Positions 16,607 to 25,246 of a stretch of DNA of 48,361 bases are shown here, in pieces. A model generated the notes under the pieces. The model was not told the DNA's origin, ran no database searches, and saw only the letters and a list, made by a program, of their open reading frames with translations. The position numbers were made by a program, and so were the translations under genes. The stretch covers positions 1-48,361 of the forward strand of contig MPNE01000031.1 in assembly GCA_002238865.1 (NCBI GenBank), given 5' to 3'. Each line of letters starts with the position of its first letter. Within the stretch, counting starts at the first letter, position 1. The DNA is from Gemmatimonadetes bacterium bin94 (GTDB lineage: Bacteria; Gemmatimonadota; Gemmatimonadetes; Longimicrobiales; Gaopeijiaceae).

Positions 16607-19558
16607 CTACCTCCGCTCCGCCCCCGGATCCTCCTCCGCCACCATCTCCTCCGCGGTGGCGGACAGCGCGTCGTGGTGCATGAGCGTGTTGAAAAGCAGC
16701 GCATACGACCCGTGCGTGTGGCCACGCCAGAAGGGGTTGAAGGAGAACATGACGACGTGGCCGTCGCCCAGCGGAACGTCGACGACCGCGGGGGCGTTCG
16801 CCAGAGCCTGGCCGTTCCTGAGACCGCCGCTGATGAGGAGGTCATCTGTCTGGGCGGCGAAGCGCATGACGACGCGGATATGGTCGGTGCTCGCGCCGAA
16901 CGAGAACCTGCCGCCGGGCGCGTCGTCGTCGTCCTCGGCTTCACGGAAGGCCTCGACGCCCGCGGCACCGAGGTCGCGCGCCCGGCCCTGGATGATGTCC
17001 TGCTCGTCGGTGCCGCCGCGTCCGGTGCGCCGGGCGGTCGTATCGCCGGGACCGCGTGACTGCGCGCCCCCTGCGCCGCCGCCGAAGAATCCGCCGAAGC
17101 CGCCGCCACCGCCGCCGACCCGGAAGACCGGCGCCGTGTTGAAGGCCACGCCGAGGTCGTCGTAGCCGTACCCGATCGGGCTGGCCTCGTCGGTGACGCG
17201 GGTTGCGAAGACGCCGCCCCGTGCCCACATGCCGGGGGTGTCGCTGATCGACACGCCGTCGGCCAGGCCGAAGTGAACGGGAAGAGTTGACGCCCTGGCC
17301 ATGGTGACGAACACGCCGCCGGCTTCCACGAAGTGCTTCAGGTGCAGCACGCCCTCGAGGCCGAGTCCCCCGCGCATGTCGTCGGTGGACGCCTGCCGGC
17401 CGATGTTGGGCGTGATCTCCGTGGCCTTCCACGGGATCGGGTCGTCGCCCTGCAGGCCGCGCACGATGCCCATCGCGTCGCCGCGCTGCTGCCCCATGAC
17501 GATCACGTCGTAGTCACGCGCCAGGTCCGGGTTGTCGCGCGCTTCGTGCACCGAGATGTAGTCGAAGGGGATGCCGTACTCGTCCAGCCCGAACCTCAGC
17601 CAGCCTTCGTCCTGCGTGTTGGTCCAGGTATGCATGACCGCGATGCGCGGAACCCGTGTCCGGTGAAGGGAGACATCAAGGTCCGAGCGCGTGCGGTGGG
17701 CGATGAAGCCGTACTCGGCGCCCGCCCTCTCGAGGACCGCGCCGAGATCGACCTCCGGGTTGTCCTCGTCCCGGATCACGAAGGTGCCCGCGCCGAAGGA
17801 ACGGTCGTCGTCGGTGAAGCCGGCCTCGGCCGCGTGGATCACGAGGTCGTCGTGCGCGAAGCGGAAGGCGGCCAGCGTGTTTTCGGCGTTGTAGTCGATC
17901 AGGTACGTGCTTCCGCGGCCCCCTTCCACACCGCCCGCAACCCTCACGGATTCAACCAGGGTCATCTCGGCGTCGAGGATGGCGGTATCTTCGACCCGCA
18001 CCGTCTGCACGTTGAAAAGCGGGCCGACCGTCCACCCGACATCGTCGTACGGGCGCGGATCGTCGGGATTGTAGTACTGCTTGTCGAGGAGCATGTCCGC
18101 CCCGCGCGAGAATGGCTGGTCCATGCGCACGACATAACTGCCCTCGGGGAAGACGGTTTCGCCCAGCTCGATGTCGTCGTCTGTCCGATGAACCTCGAAG
18201 GCGTGGTCCTCCATGAGCTGCAGGAGCCGCGCCTGCTGGCCTGGGCGCGGGTCGTCGGCGGGCAGGACGTACGCCGCGGGGCCCTCGTTGTACGCCTTCG
18301 CCACGGAGCGCTGGGATTTCTTGTAGAAGTTGCGCAGGAATTCGTCGCCGTTGACGGCAACTTCGTGCATCGCGATCAGCACCGCGCTCTGCTGGAGGTT
18401 GACGTTGTTCCTGATCCCCCACACGACCTCCTTGAGGGGAGTGCTCGGGCGGTGCCATTGACGCTGGACGTTCGACCGGATAATCCTGGTGGACGCGTCA
18501 CCCGCCCCCTGCGTCTCGTAGAAGCGTCCGATGGAGTTGCGCATGTGCGCGACCCACATCATGTAGTTGGCGCCCCAGCCGTCGTAGAAGTCATGCGTGT
18601 ACACGCCGGGGACCCCGAACGCGGTCATGTCCTGCACTTCCTTGTAGGCAAGGCGGTTCCACTCGTTGATCACGATCGGATCCAGCCAGGCGTTGTAGGG
18701 GCCGCGCCCGGTGGAGGTGTAAAGGTGCGACGCGGACTCGTGGTGGTCGTGGAAGACGGTCGGCCGGAAGTCGAGGTAGGTGCGCGTGACGGCCTGTGAC
18801 AACTCGAGGGCCTGGCCGATGTTGTCGCGGTTGTTGTCGTGTGCCACGTACTTGCCCCAGTAGAGCGGGCGCGTGGGCAGGTTGGCTTCCGAGTCCTTGC
18901 GCTTGCCCATGTGCAGGTCCACCACCTTGGCCCGCCCGTCGACCTCGATGACCGGGGTCATCATGTAGATGACGCCGTCGCGGATCTCGCGGATGAAGTC
19001 GCTCTCGCCCACGGCAAGCCGGTACGCGAGTTCCATGAACATCTCCGGCGACCCCGTCTCGGGCGCGTGGATCGCGCCCGTCGACCAGTAGACGGGCTTG
19101 GCCGAGCCGATGATCCCTTCGGCGGCCTCGGGCGTCGTGACGCGCGGATCGGCCAGGGCGCGGAGCGCGGCCTTGTTGGCTTCCAGACCCGCAATCGATT
19201 CCTCCGAGCCGACCACGACCAGGATCATCTCGCGGCCCTCTTCGGAGGTGCCGATCGTGAACACCTCGACCCGGGGCGACGCCGCGGCCAGCGCGCGCAT
19301 GTACGCGTGGACCTCTTCCGGGTAGCTGAGGATGTCGGGCGCCCCGGAGATGTGGCCGAGGTGGTCGAGCGGGGTGGGAACCGTCTCGCTGTGCGGCAGG
19401 TGGTCGACGAGCGGCGTCGAGAAGAAGGGCTCGGTGGTGAATTCGCGGATTTGCGCGGTGTACTCCTCGTCGACGGCCTGCTGGGCGGCGGCGGGGAGCG
19501 CCGTGATGGCCGCTGCGAAGGCGAGGAGGGGGGCCGTGAGGCGGGGGAACGACTTCAT
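16607..19558 (-). CDS. large exported M14 zinc carboxypeptidase-like protein
   Basis: A 983-residue protein with a Sec leader cleaved near AAAQQ (about 25). The peptidase M14 domain occupies roughly residues 55-400: the zinc motif HxxE in GAIHAPETGSPEM (H164, E167), the conserved AHDNNRDN block (240-246) and VFHDHHES (270-274) as the second zinc-histidine region. The remaining 550 residues contain a segment that reads like a class I glutamine amidotransferase-type fold (YDVIVMGQQRG, GGVFVTMARAST) and a Gly-rich loop. This long form is common in Gemmatimonadota and Bacteroidota. ATG 19558 has AAGGAAG about eight nt upstream. Likely cleaves C-terminal residues from peptides in the periplasm or outside the cell. 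Confidence 0.87.
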   Translation of the reverse strand: MKSFPRLTAPLLAFAAAITALPAAAQQAVDEEYTAQIREFTTEPFFSTPLVDHLPHSETVPTPLDHLGHISGAPDILSYPEEVHAYMRALAAASPRVEVFTIGTSEEGREMILVVVGSEESIAGLEANKAALRALADPRVTTPEAAEGIIGSAKPVYWSTGAIHAPETGSPEMFMELAYRLAVGESDFIREIRDGVIYMMTPVIEVDGRAKVVDLHMGKRKDSEANLPTRPLYWGKYVAHDNNRDNIGQALELSQAVTRTYLDFRPTVFHDHHESASHLYTSTGRGPYNAWLDPIVINEWNRLAYKEVQDMTAFGVPGVYTHDFYDGWGANYMMWVAHMRNSIGRFYETQGAGDASTRIIRSNVQRQWHRPSTPLKEVVWGIRNNVNLQQSAVLIAMHEVAVNGDEFLRNFYKKSQRSVAKAYNEGPAAYVLPADDPRPGQQARLLQLMEDHAFEVHRTDDDIELGETVFPEGSYVVRMDQPFSRGADMLLDKQYYNPDDPRPYDDVGWTVGPLFNVQTVRVEDTAILDAEMTLVESVRVAGGVEGGRGSTYLIDYNAENTLAAFRFAHDDLVIHAAEAGFTDDDRSFGAGTFVIRDEDNPEVDLGAVLERAGAEYGFIAHRTRSDLDVSLHRTRVPRIAVMHTWTNTQDEGWLRFGLDEYGIPFDYISVHEARDNPDLARDYDVIVMGQQRGDAMGIVRGLQGDDPIPWKATEITPNIGRQASTDDMRGGLGLEGVLHLKHFVEAGGVFVTMARASTLPVHFGLADGVSISDTPGMWARGGVFATRVTDEASPIGYGYDDLGVAFNTAPVFRVGGGGGGFGGFFGGGAGGAQSRGPGDTTARRTGRGGTDEQDIIQGRARDLGAAGVEAFREAEDDDDAPGGRFSFGASTDHIRVVMRFAAQTDDLLISGGLRNGQALANAPAVVDVPLGDGHVVMFSFNPFWRGHTHGSYALLFNTLMHHDALSATAEEMVAEEDPGAERR

Positions 19559-19605
19559 CGGTGGTCTTCCTTGGTGCGGGTGGGGCGCGAACCGTCCGAT
19601 GAAGG

Positions 19606-21990
19606 CTAGCCGGTCATCCGGTCAAGCCGCCAGATATCCACGTGGTCGAGATCCAGTTCGTCCTGGCGGATCGTGGCGAGGTATTCTCCGCGGAAAACGG
19701 GGACGGTGCGGTCCCTGTAGGGTACGGCGGGAACGCTGCCGAGCAGTCTGCCCCCGGCGTCGAAGAACTCCCAGCGATTGCCGCCGCCGCGGATCACCTC
19801 GACCCACAGCTTGCCGTCGGGGGCGACGAAGATCTCTTCAATGAAGGGCTTGCGGTCTGGCCGGGTGAAGGTCCGGGGGTTGCAGGAGGCGTTGGGAAAC
19901 CGCTCCCGGAACTCATCGTACTCCTCGCTGCTTCCATCGGCCCATTCCTCGTCGGAAACCGGCTCCGTCGGCAGTGTGCGCTCGATGACCCGCAGGGTGT
20001 CGCCGGCTGCGGTGACGGCGATCCGGTAGAAGTATCCCCAGGCGGAGTAGACGACGCCGCCGGAACCCGGGTGCTGCACGGACTTCGGAGCGAAAGGGGC
20101 CCCAAAGAAGCCGAACGCACCTTCGCCCTCGCAGAGAATGGGCCGGATCGCGCCCGGAGAGGCAGCCTCTGGACTACGCGGCACGGGCACGGTGTCGCCC
20201 GTGTCTCCGCCTCCGTGATGGCCCACCCACAGCACTTCACGCTCGGCACCGTACGCAAAGCGAAAGACCTCGTTCATTCCGACCGGGTAGAAGCGGATGA
20301 ATGCCGGCGAGCCGGAGAACCCCGCCATCACCGTCCTTCTCTGGCCGAGCCACTCCCCCTCGGCCGAGAATTCGCCGATGCGGCCCAGGCGCGGGTCCAG
20401 AGTGAGCAGCCTGTCGCCCACCCACGCAAGCGAATAGAGACTCCTGAACTCGCCCGGTCCTTCACCGTCCCGTCCGAAGGTGCGCCGGTGCGCCCCGTCC
20501 AGGCCGAACACCCGAATCTCGCTGTTGTGTTCGTCCGCGACGAAGACGGTCTCATCGGGGCCGAAGGCCACCGCGCTGACCCGGCCGAATTCGTCGGGAG
20601 CGGCCTGGTCCGTGAGCGTCGTCGGCCCGAAGGAGGCAACCGGCACGAGACGCCACTCGGGCGCGGTACCGGCGCTGGTGACATGGATGACGCCGCCAAC
20701 GGTGTCGATCGTGGTCGCGAGGTCGCCGCCCCGGGGGGCGGGGTCTTCCACCTCGATCCGGTAGCGGACCACCCGCTGGACCCCCAGATCGTCCCGCGTC
20801 ACCGCCCAGACATGATCTCCTTCGAAGACGGGTTCGGGTCCCCCGGAGAACTCATCGGGCGGTACGACGACTCCCAGGTAGGTGCCATCGGGCTCGAAGA
20901 CGTCGTAACGTGTCGATTCCGGCCAGGTGACGGGCCTCGAAAAGGGATTCTCCGGGTCGTGGTCTTCGTTTTCGACACGCTGCCCCGCAGTCGACAGCGA
21001 CACCCAGATCCGTCCATCCCGGCCGCTGAGCAGCTCTGTGAAGATTGCCTTGTGGTCCGGGATCCGGGGGCCGTCCCATGTCCACTCGGGAACGGTGAAC
21101 CGGATCATCTGCACCGTTGACTGACGCCAGTAGTCGCGCTCCCCGTCCGACACCGGCACCGGCTGGTGGTCGCGTTCGATGCGCAGCACACCGTCGTCAC
21201 GGACCAGGTCGATGCGATAGTCGGAGGAGACGCCGGTAAGGAAATGACCCGTGGAATGAACGGCCCAGAGAAACCTGGGTGAGAAGGGCACGGGCGCGCT
21301 TACCCGCGAGCTGCCCTCTGCGGTGGTGTGCTCCGCGCGCAGCATGACCGGCTCATGGTCGCCCGAGGGTTCCGGAAGCGTGTCCAGTTGTGTTCCGTCG
21401 GGCCCGAGAACCAGGATGATGTCGTCCCTGGACTGGTCGCGGGTCAACAGGAACGTCTGGCCACGAACATCGGTGTACAGCGGCGTCCCGGGCCGGTAGG
21501 TGTTGCCGGAATTGTACTCCCATTCGTCGGTCTCGCCCGAAACGGGGTCGAACACCTGGACCCGCATATTGCCCGGATCCCGAACGAGCAACCGGCCGTC
21601 AGGGAGCACGGCGATAGCCCCGGCACGGCCGAGTTCGCCCGGTCCCTCTCCTCTCCTGCCCAGCGTTCGTACATGGACGCCGGAGTCGTCGAAGACGCGG
21701 ACGTGCTGCGCCTGCGCATCGAAGACGTAGACATTGCGGTCGTCGTCAACCGCCAGCGACCCGATGCGGCCGAAGAGATACTCCTCCGGCCCGTCCATCT
21801 CACCGATCGACACTTCCGGGACGAGCCTCGCCTCCGCGCCCCATACACTTCCCGACAGAGTGCGGACGATCGTCGTGTCGCCGATGGTCTCCACTTCAAC
21901 GCTTGGGCCGGCGGGCGAGGCACCGGAGCCGCAACCGACGAGGCCGAGCATGCTCGTGGCGGTGGCAAGGATGGTCAGACGGGTTTGCAT
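19606..21990 (-). CDS. lipoprotein with two fused six-bladed beta-propellers
   Basis: A 794-residue predicted lipoprotein (LVGC lipobox, Cys20). It is an internal duplication. Residues about 55-410 and 445-794 are each a six-bladed propeller with NHL-type blades (NVYVFDAQAQHVRVFD in the first, TVFVADEHNSEIRVFG in the second). Each half carries the same GRxGEGPGE motif, at about 112-119 and 507-514. ATG 21990 is preceded by AAGGAG seven nt upstream. The same motif occurs in the single propellers at 22159 and 25247. Such lipoproteins are abundant in Gemmatimonadota, and their ligands are unknown. It lies downstream of the sigma/anti-sigma genes on the same strand, separated by 168 nt from the gene at 22159. 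Confidence 0.83.
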   Translation of the reverse strand: MQTRLTILATATSMLGLVGCGSGASPAGPSVEVETIGDTTIVRTLSGSVWGAEARLVPEVSIGEMDGPEEYLFGRIGSLAVDDDRNVYVFDAQAQHVRVFDDSGVHVRTLGRRGEGPGELGRAGAIAVLPDGRLLVRDPGNMRVQVFDPVSGETDEWEYNSGNTYRPGTPLYTDVRGQTFLLTRDQSRDDIILVLGPDGTQLDTLPEPSGDHEPVMLRAEHTTAEGSSRVSAPVPFSPRFLWAVHSTGHFLTGVSSDYRIDLVRDDGVLRIERDHQPVPVSDGERDYWRQSTVQMIRFTVPEWTWDGPRIPDHKAIFTELLSGRDGRIWVSLSTAGQRVENEDHDPENPFSRPVTWPESTRYDVFEPDGTYLGVVVPPDEFSGGPEPVFEGDHVWAVTRDDLGVQRVVRYRIEVEDPAPRGGDLATTIDTVGGVIHVTSAGTAPEWRLVPVASFGPTTLTDQAAPDEFGRVSAVAFGPDETVFVADEHNSEIRVFGLDGAHRRTFGRDGEGPGEFRSLYSLAWVGDRLLTLDPRLGRIGEFSAEGEWLGQRRTVMAGFSGSPAFIRFYPVGMNEVFRFAYGAEREVLWVGHHGGGDTGDTVPVPRSPEAASPGAIRPILCEGEGAFGFFGAPFAPKSVQHPGSGGVVYSAWGYFYRIAVTAAGDTLRVIERTLPTEPVSDEEWADGSSEEYDEFRERFPNASCNPRTFTRPDRKPFIEEIFVAPDGKLWVEVIRGGGNRWEFFDAGGRLLGSVPAVPYRDRTVPVFRGEYLATIRQDELDLDHVDIWRLDRMTG

Positions 21991-22158
21991 CGTTCGACTC
22001 CTTCTCTCCAGCGTCCGGATAACTATTTGGCAAAACGTGAGCCAGGCGCCCCGTTTGCCCTGATCTACCGAATCAACTCACATGAGATCGTCTCCAACGA
22101 CCAACTCATCACGGCGCTGCTGGCACGCTGAAGCTCGCGACCTTTCCGGATGCGCCCC

Positions 22159-23412
22159 CTACCCCTCCGGTTCCAGCGCAACCAACCTGACCACGCGCAC
22201 CGTCGGCACGTCCATCTCATCACGCTCGATGTAGGCCAAGAGCCCGTCGGGGCCGAAGGCGTCCGGCGTCTGGAGCCCGTCCGGCGGCAGCGTGCCGATG
22301 TAGTCCCCGTCGGGCGTCACGATGTCGGTTGGGCCGTCGTCGTCGCCCGTCGGACCCCGGCGTTCCACCCAGATTCGGTCCTCCCAGTCCACCTTCAAAC
22401 TATACAACACCGGCAACTTGTCGGCGAAGGTGCGCTCCTCCACCCCCGCCCGCTCGATCTGGATGTTGTTTCTGGTCCCGCTCTCAAGCACCGCCGCCTC
22501 GCGTTCGCGGTAGCGCTCGCGTTCGGCCTCCATGATCGCATCGTCGACTGGTAGCGGCGCAATCGGCCGCTCGATGGTTCCGGTGACACTTCCGTTGAGT
22601 CCGATGAGCTTGACCCGGTACCCGATCGAGTCAATCAGCACGAGACGGCCATCGGTCAGTAGATCGATATCGAGGCGGGGCTCGAAGGCGCGGCCCGCCG
22701 ACATGTTCATTGTCATGCCGCCTTCCAAGGACCCGCTCATGCTGGATTCGTCTTCGTCCTCCTCGGGTAGCTCCCAGGCGGTGTAGAGGAGTTCGGCCTC
22801 TGCGCCGTCGAGTGGGAAGATGTGGATGGGACGGCCCTCTTCCTCGGGCTCCTCGTCATCGGCGCCGAAGCGCATGATCTGAGTGGCGACCAGGCGGCCG
22901 TCGGGGAGCGCCATGCTGGCCATGACCAGTCCCGTCGTCATCGGGTCCATGGTGACGCGCCGCACAAACTCCCCGTCGGGTTCGAGAAGGTCGATCTGCG
23001 TGAATCCCATCACCGTGTAGGAGCCATCGCGCCCAACGATCGCCGTGATGACGTTGCCGAACTCTCCGGGTCCCTCTCCCTGCCCTCCGACCGTACGGAT
23101 CAGCGACCCGTCCGGCCCAACCACCAGGATGTGATCGGCCTGGCTGTCGAAGATGTGCAGGTTGGCCTGCGCGTCGAAGTGCACCGAGCGCACGCTGCCG
23201 AAGGCGTCCCAGTCGTTGCCCGTCAACGACCCGACGGTGAAGACCTCCTCGGTCACGGCGTTCACGATCACGTCCGGGCCATCCAGGGTTCCGGCGGCGC
23301 CGGTGGCCGATCCGTCCCCGGTATCGCCGCAGGCCACGAGGATCGCAAGCAGTCCGTGGATAAACCCGCGCGATCGCGCTGTTGTCGTTTTCGTCCTGGT
23401 CAGCTTCGGCAT
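22159..23412 (-). CDS. six-bladed beta-propeller lipoprotein
   Basis: A 417-residue predicted lipoprotein (ILVAC lipobox, Cys28). NHL-type propeller blades begin at VRSVHFDAQANLHIFDSQAD and LVVGPDGSLIRTVG. The family motif GGQGEGPGEF lies at 109-118. The C-terminal blades include WEDRIWVERRG and DIVTPDGDYIGTLP. Start ATG 23412 has GGGAGG upstream at slightly long spacing. It follows the secretin-tail-like gene by 131 nt on the same strand, so it may belong to the sigma-factor transcription unit. Function is unknown. Confidence 0.82.
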   Translation of the reverse strand: MPKLTRTKTTTARSRGFIHGLLAILVACGDTGDGSATGAAGTLDGPDVIVNAVTEEVFTVGSLTGNDWDAFGSVRSVHFDAQANLHIFDSQADHILVVGPDGSLIRTVGGQGEGPGEFGNVITAIVGRDGSYTVMGFTQIDLLEPDGEFVRRVTMDPMTTGLVMASMALPDGRLVATQIMRFGADDEEPEEEGRPIHIFPLDGAEAELLYTAWELPEEDEDESSMSGSLEGGMTMNMSAGRAFEPRLDIDLLTDGRLVLIDSIGYRVKLIGLNGSVTGTIERPIAPLPVDDAIMEAERERYREREAAVLESGTRNNIQIERAGVEERTFADKLPVLYSLKVDWEDRIWVERRGPTGDDDGPTDIVTPDGDYIGTLPPDGLQTPDAFGPDGLLAYIERDEMDVPTVRVVRLVALEPEG

Positions 23413-23543
23413 TTCGTTCCGTCCCTCCCGCCAGGAGGCTTGTTGGGACTCATGTCTTTCGTCCCGTGCGATCCAGCCAGCCTACTTAACCGACACCCAC
23501 CTCGATCCGGAACCGAACAACTTCGCTCGACCCGCGCTCGTCA

Positions 23544-24128
23544 CTACGGATCGATCCTGGGCGTCACGATGAGGATGAGCACCGGCTCCCCGGCAGACCG
23601 GCGGGTCGACCCCAACACCACCCTCTGGCCATCGCGCATCGTGACCGAGGCCTCGAGAAGCGGAAGCCGCTCGGTTGTTGTTCCGGTAAATCTGATCTGT
23701 CGCGTGGTCCTGTCGGTGAGCGTCACCTTGGCACGAACGGTTCCCGTGGAACGGATTGCACTGATCTCCGCCAGGATCGTCAACGGGGTCTCGGAATCGT
23801 CCGGGACGATTCTCTGGGATCCTTCGCCGGAGGCCAACGTGTTCGTTTCCCTGTCCACTCGTGCCAAACCGACGTTGAATACCGAAGTCGACAAGAGCCG
23901 GTAACCCTGGAAGTTGAAGAGCTTCCTGAGTTCGCTCACGACGTCGCTGATCTCGGGGTCCTGATCCGTGAAGCCATCCGCCTGGACCAGATGAAAGGTG
24001 AGCAGCACGTTGTGGACGTCTTGCCTGGCGTCCCCACCTTGCTGTGCATTCGCGACGCCCGAGAGCGACCCCAGGAACAATGTCCCGATCACCGCGCATC
24101 GAATACTCCTCTTCATGTTCTCATACAT
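23544..24128 (-). CDS. small exported protein with a secretin C-terminal-like tail
   Basis: A 194-residue protein with a Sec leader cleaved near VANAQ (about 28). The middle contains DVVSELRKLFNFQGYRLLST, which reads like a short alpha/beta ring-building domain. The end, SVTMRDGQRVVLGSTRR then PVLILIVTPRI, closely resembles the final strands of type II/III secretins (V-DGQ-VVLGG, then LLILITPRI). At under 200 residues it is far too short for a full secretin, whose barrel alone is larger. ATG 24128 overlaps the stop of the anti-sigma-like gene by one base (TGATG), so translation is coupled. It may be a periplasmic regulator or structural protein controlled by the ECF system. I do not know its function. 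Confidence 0.65.
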   Translation of the reverse strand: MYENMKRSIRCAVIGTLFLGSLSGVANAQQGGDARQDVHNVLLTFHLVQADGFTDQDPEISDVVSELRKLFNFQGYRLLSTSVFNVGLARVDRETNTLASGEGSQRIVPDDSETPLTILAEISAIRSTGTVRAKVTLTDRTTRQIRFTGTTTERLPLLEASVTMRDGQRVVLGSTRRSAGEPVLILIVTPRIDP

Positions 24129-24580
24129 CAGTCGCTCTCCCTTGGGTTGAGTAGCCATACCACGGCGATGTCGGGATCGCTCGTGGGAAAGACCGCGAAG
24201 GGCCGGTCGGCCTCCACGTCCATCTCGCTCACCATGCTCGTTGTCCGGGATGCGGGCGGGGGTATGAGGGGCTCGCCATCCCTTCCGGTTTCTCCACCGC
24301 GCACAAGGATCAGCGCCGCGATGGCGGCGGCGGCCCCGATGGGCGCCACGGTCCGCCAAATCCAGGAACTCCGCCGCCGTGCGGGCGCTGCTTGCCTGCG
24401 GCTCGGCGTGGGAAGGCGATCACTCACCTGGTCCGCCATCGCCGAGAGCACGGCGTTCATGTTCCGCGCGTCCCGGGCGATCCGCTCGGCACTCTGACGC
24501 GCCGCGGGATGCTGCCCCTCGGCAGAGTCGAGGTCTCCCTCCAGGATGCCGTCCGGCCAATCGTCTCGATGATCCATCAT
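24128..24580 (-). CDS. putative anti-sigma factor, single-pass membrane protein
   Basis: A 150-residue protein with a soluble helical N-terminus (RIARDARNMNAVLSAMADQV), an Arg-rich stop (RRQAAPARRR) and one transmembrane helix (about 77-93), then a periplasmic tail of about 55 residues ending LLNPRESD. It lies 6 nt downstream of the ECF sigma gene. Position and topology are those of anti-sigma factors, but the zinc-binding ASD motif (HxxxCxxC) is absent, so the assignment is by context. The start is ATG 24580 or the adjacent ATG 24577; a strong AAGGGGGA precedes both. Confidence 0.65.
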   Translation of the reverse strand: MMDHRDDWPDGILEGDLDSAEGQHPAARQSAERIARDARNMNAVLSAMADQVSDRLPTPSRRQAAPARRRSSWIWRTVAPIGAAAAIAALILVRGGETGRDGEPLIPPPASRTTSMVSEMDVEADRPFAVFPTSDPDIAVVWLLNPRESD

Positions 24581-24586
24581 TCCCCC

Positions 24587-25183
24587 TTAGCTTCCCTCTC
24601 CCCGGCCCCGGGCGAGCATCTCGTTGCGCAGCTTGCGCCTTGCGCGAAAGAGATGTACCCGCACTGTGTTCGGGTTCATTTCCAGAAGGTCAGCCGCCTC
24701 CCGCGGCTTCAGTCCCTGCAAGTCCACCAGATCGAAGATTTCCCGCTGCGTCATGGGCAGCTCCGTCAGAAGGGTCCGAATCAGTCCCAGCGTCCTCTTC
24801 ATCTCGATGTTGTCGAGCGGATCCTCGAGCCGAAGCGTATCCGCCCGAGCAAACTGCTCCAGCTTGTCGGCCAACCGTTGGCCCTGCCTCTGTCTGTGCT
24901 GGTGATCCAGGCTGGCGTTCCTGGTGATGCGGTAGACCCAGCTCGTGACCCTGGAGCGGCCATCGAAGCGCTCTATCGATGCCAGCATCTTCATCAACGT
25001 GAGCTGCGCGACGTCCTCCGCATCGTCAGGATCCCCGGTCATGACCAGGGCCCACCGGCAAATCAGAGGCCGGAGCGCACCCGCCAGCCTTCCGAGCGCC
25101 TCCTGTTCTCCCTTCCTGGCCCTGGCGGCCAACTGCAGGATCTCTCCGTCGGAGAGCATGGCGCTCGTCCCTTGGCTCCTCAT
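24587..25183 (-). CDS. ECF-type sigma-70 family RNA polymerase sigma factor
   Basis: A 198-residue sigma factor with region 2 (GDPDDAEDVAQLTLMKML, then RVTSWVYRITRN) and region 4 (LPMTQREIFDLVDLQGLKPR, then MNPNTVRVHLFRARRKLR). There is no region 1 or 3, as expected for the ECF group. The first ATG is at 25183. ATG 25159 has a better ribosome site (AAGGGA) and a more typical N-terminus, MLSDGEILQLAARA. The anti-sigma-like gene follows by 6 nt. It probably controls genes in response to an envelope signal, perhaps the neighbouring secretin-tail and propeller genes; that is inference. Confidence 0.88.
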   Translation of the reverse strand: MRSQGTSAMLSDGEILQLAARARKGEQEALGRLAGALRPLICRWALVMTGDPDDAEDVAQLTLMKMLASIERFDGRSRVTSWVYRITRNASLDHQHRQRQGQRLADKLEQFARADTLRLEDPLDNIEMKRTLGLIRTLLTELPMTQREIFDLVDLQGLKPREAADLLEMNPNTVRVHLFRARRKLRNEMLARGRGEGS

Positions 25184-25246
25184 GTGGTCTTCGAGAAGTG
25201 AGACGCCGGCAGAGGGAGGAGCGTTTACCTGATATGGAGAGAGACG

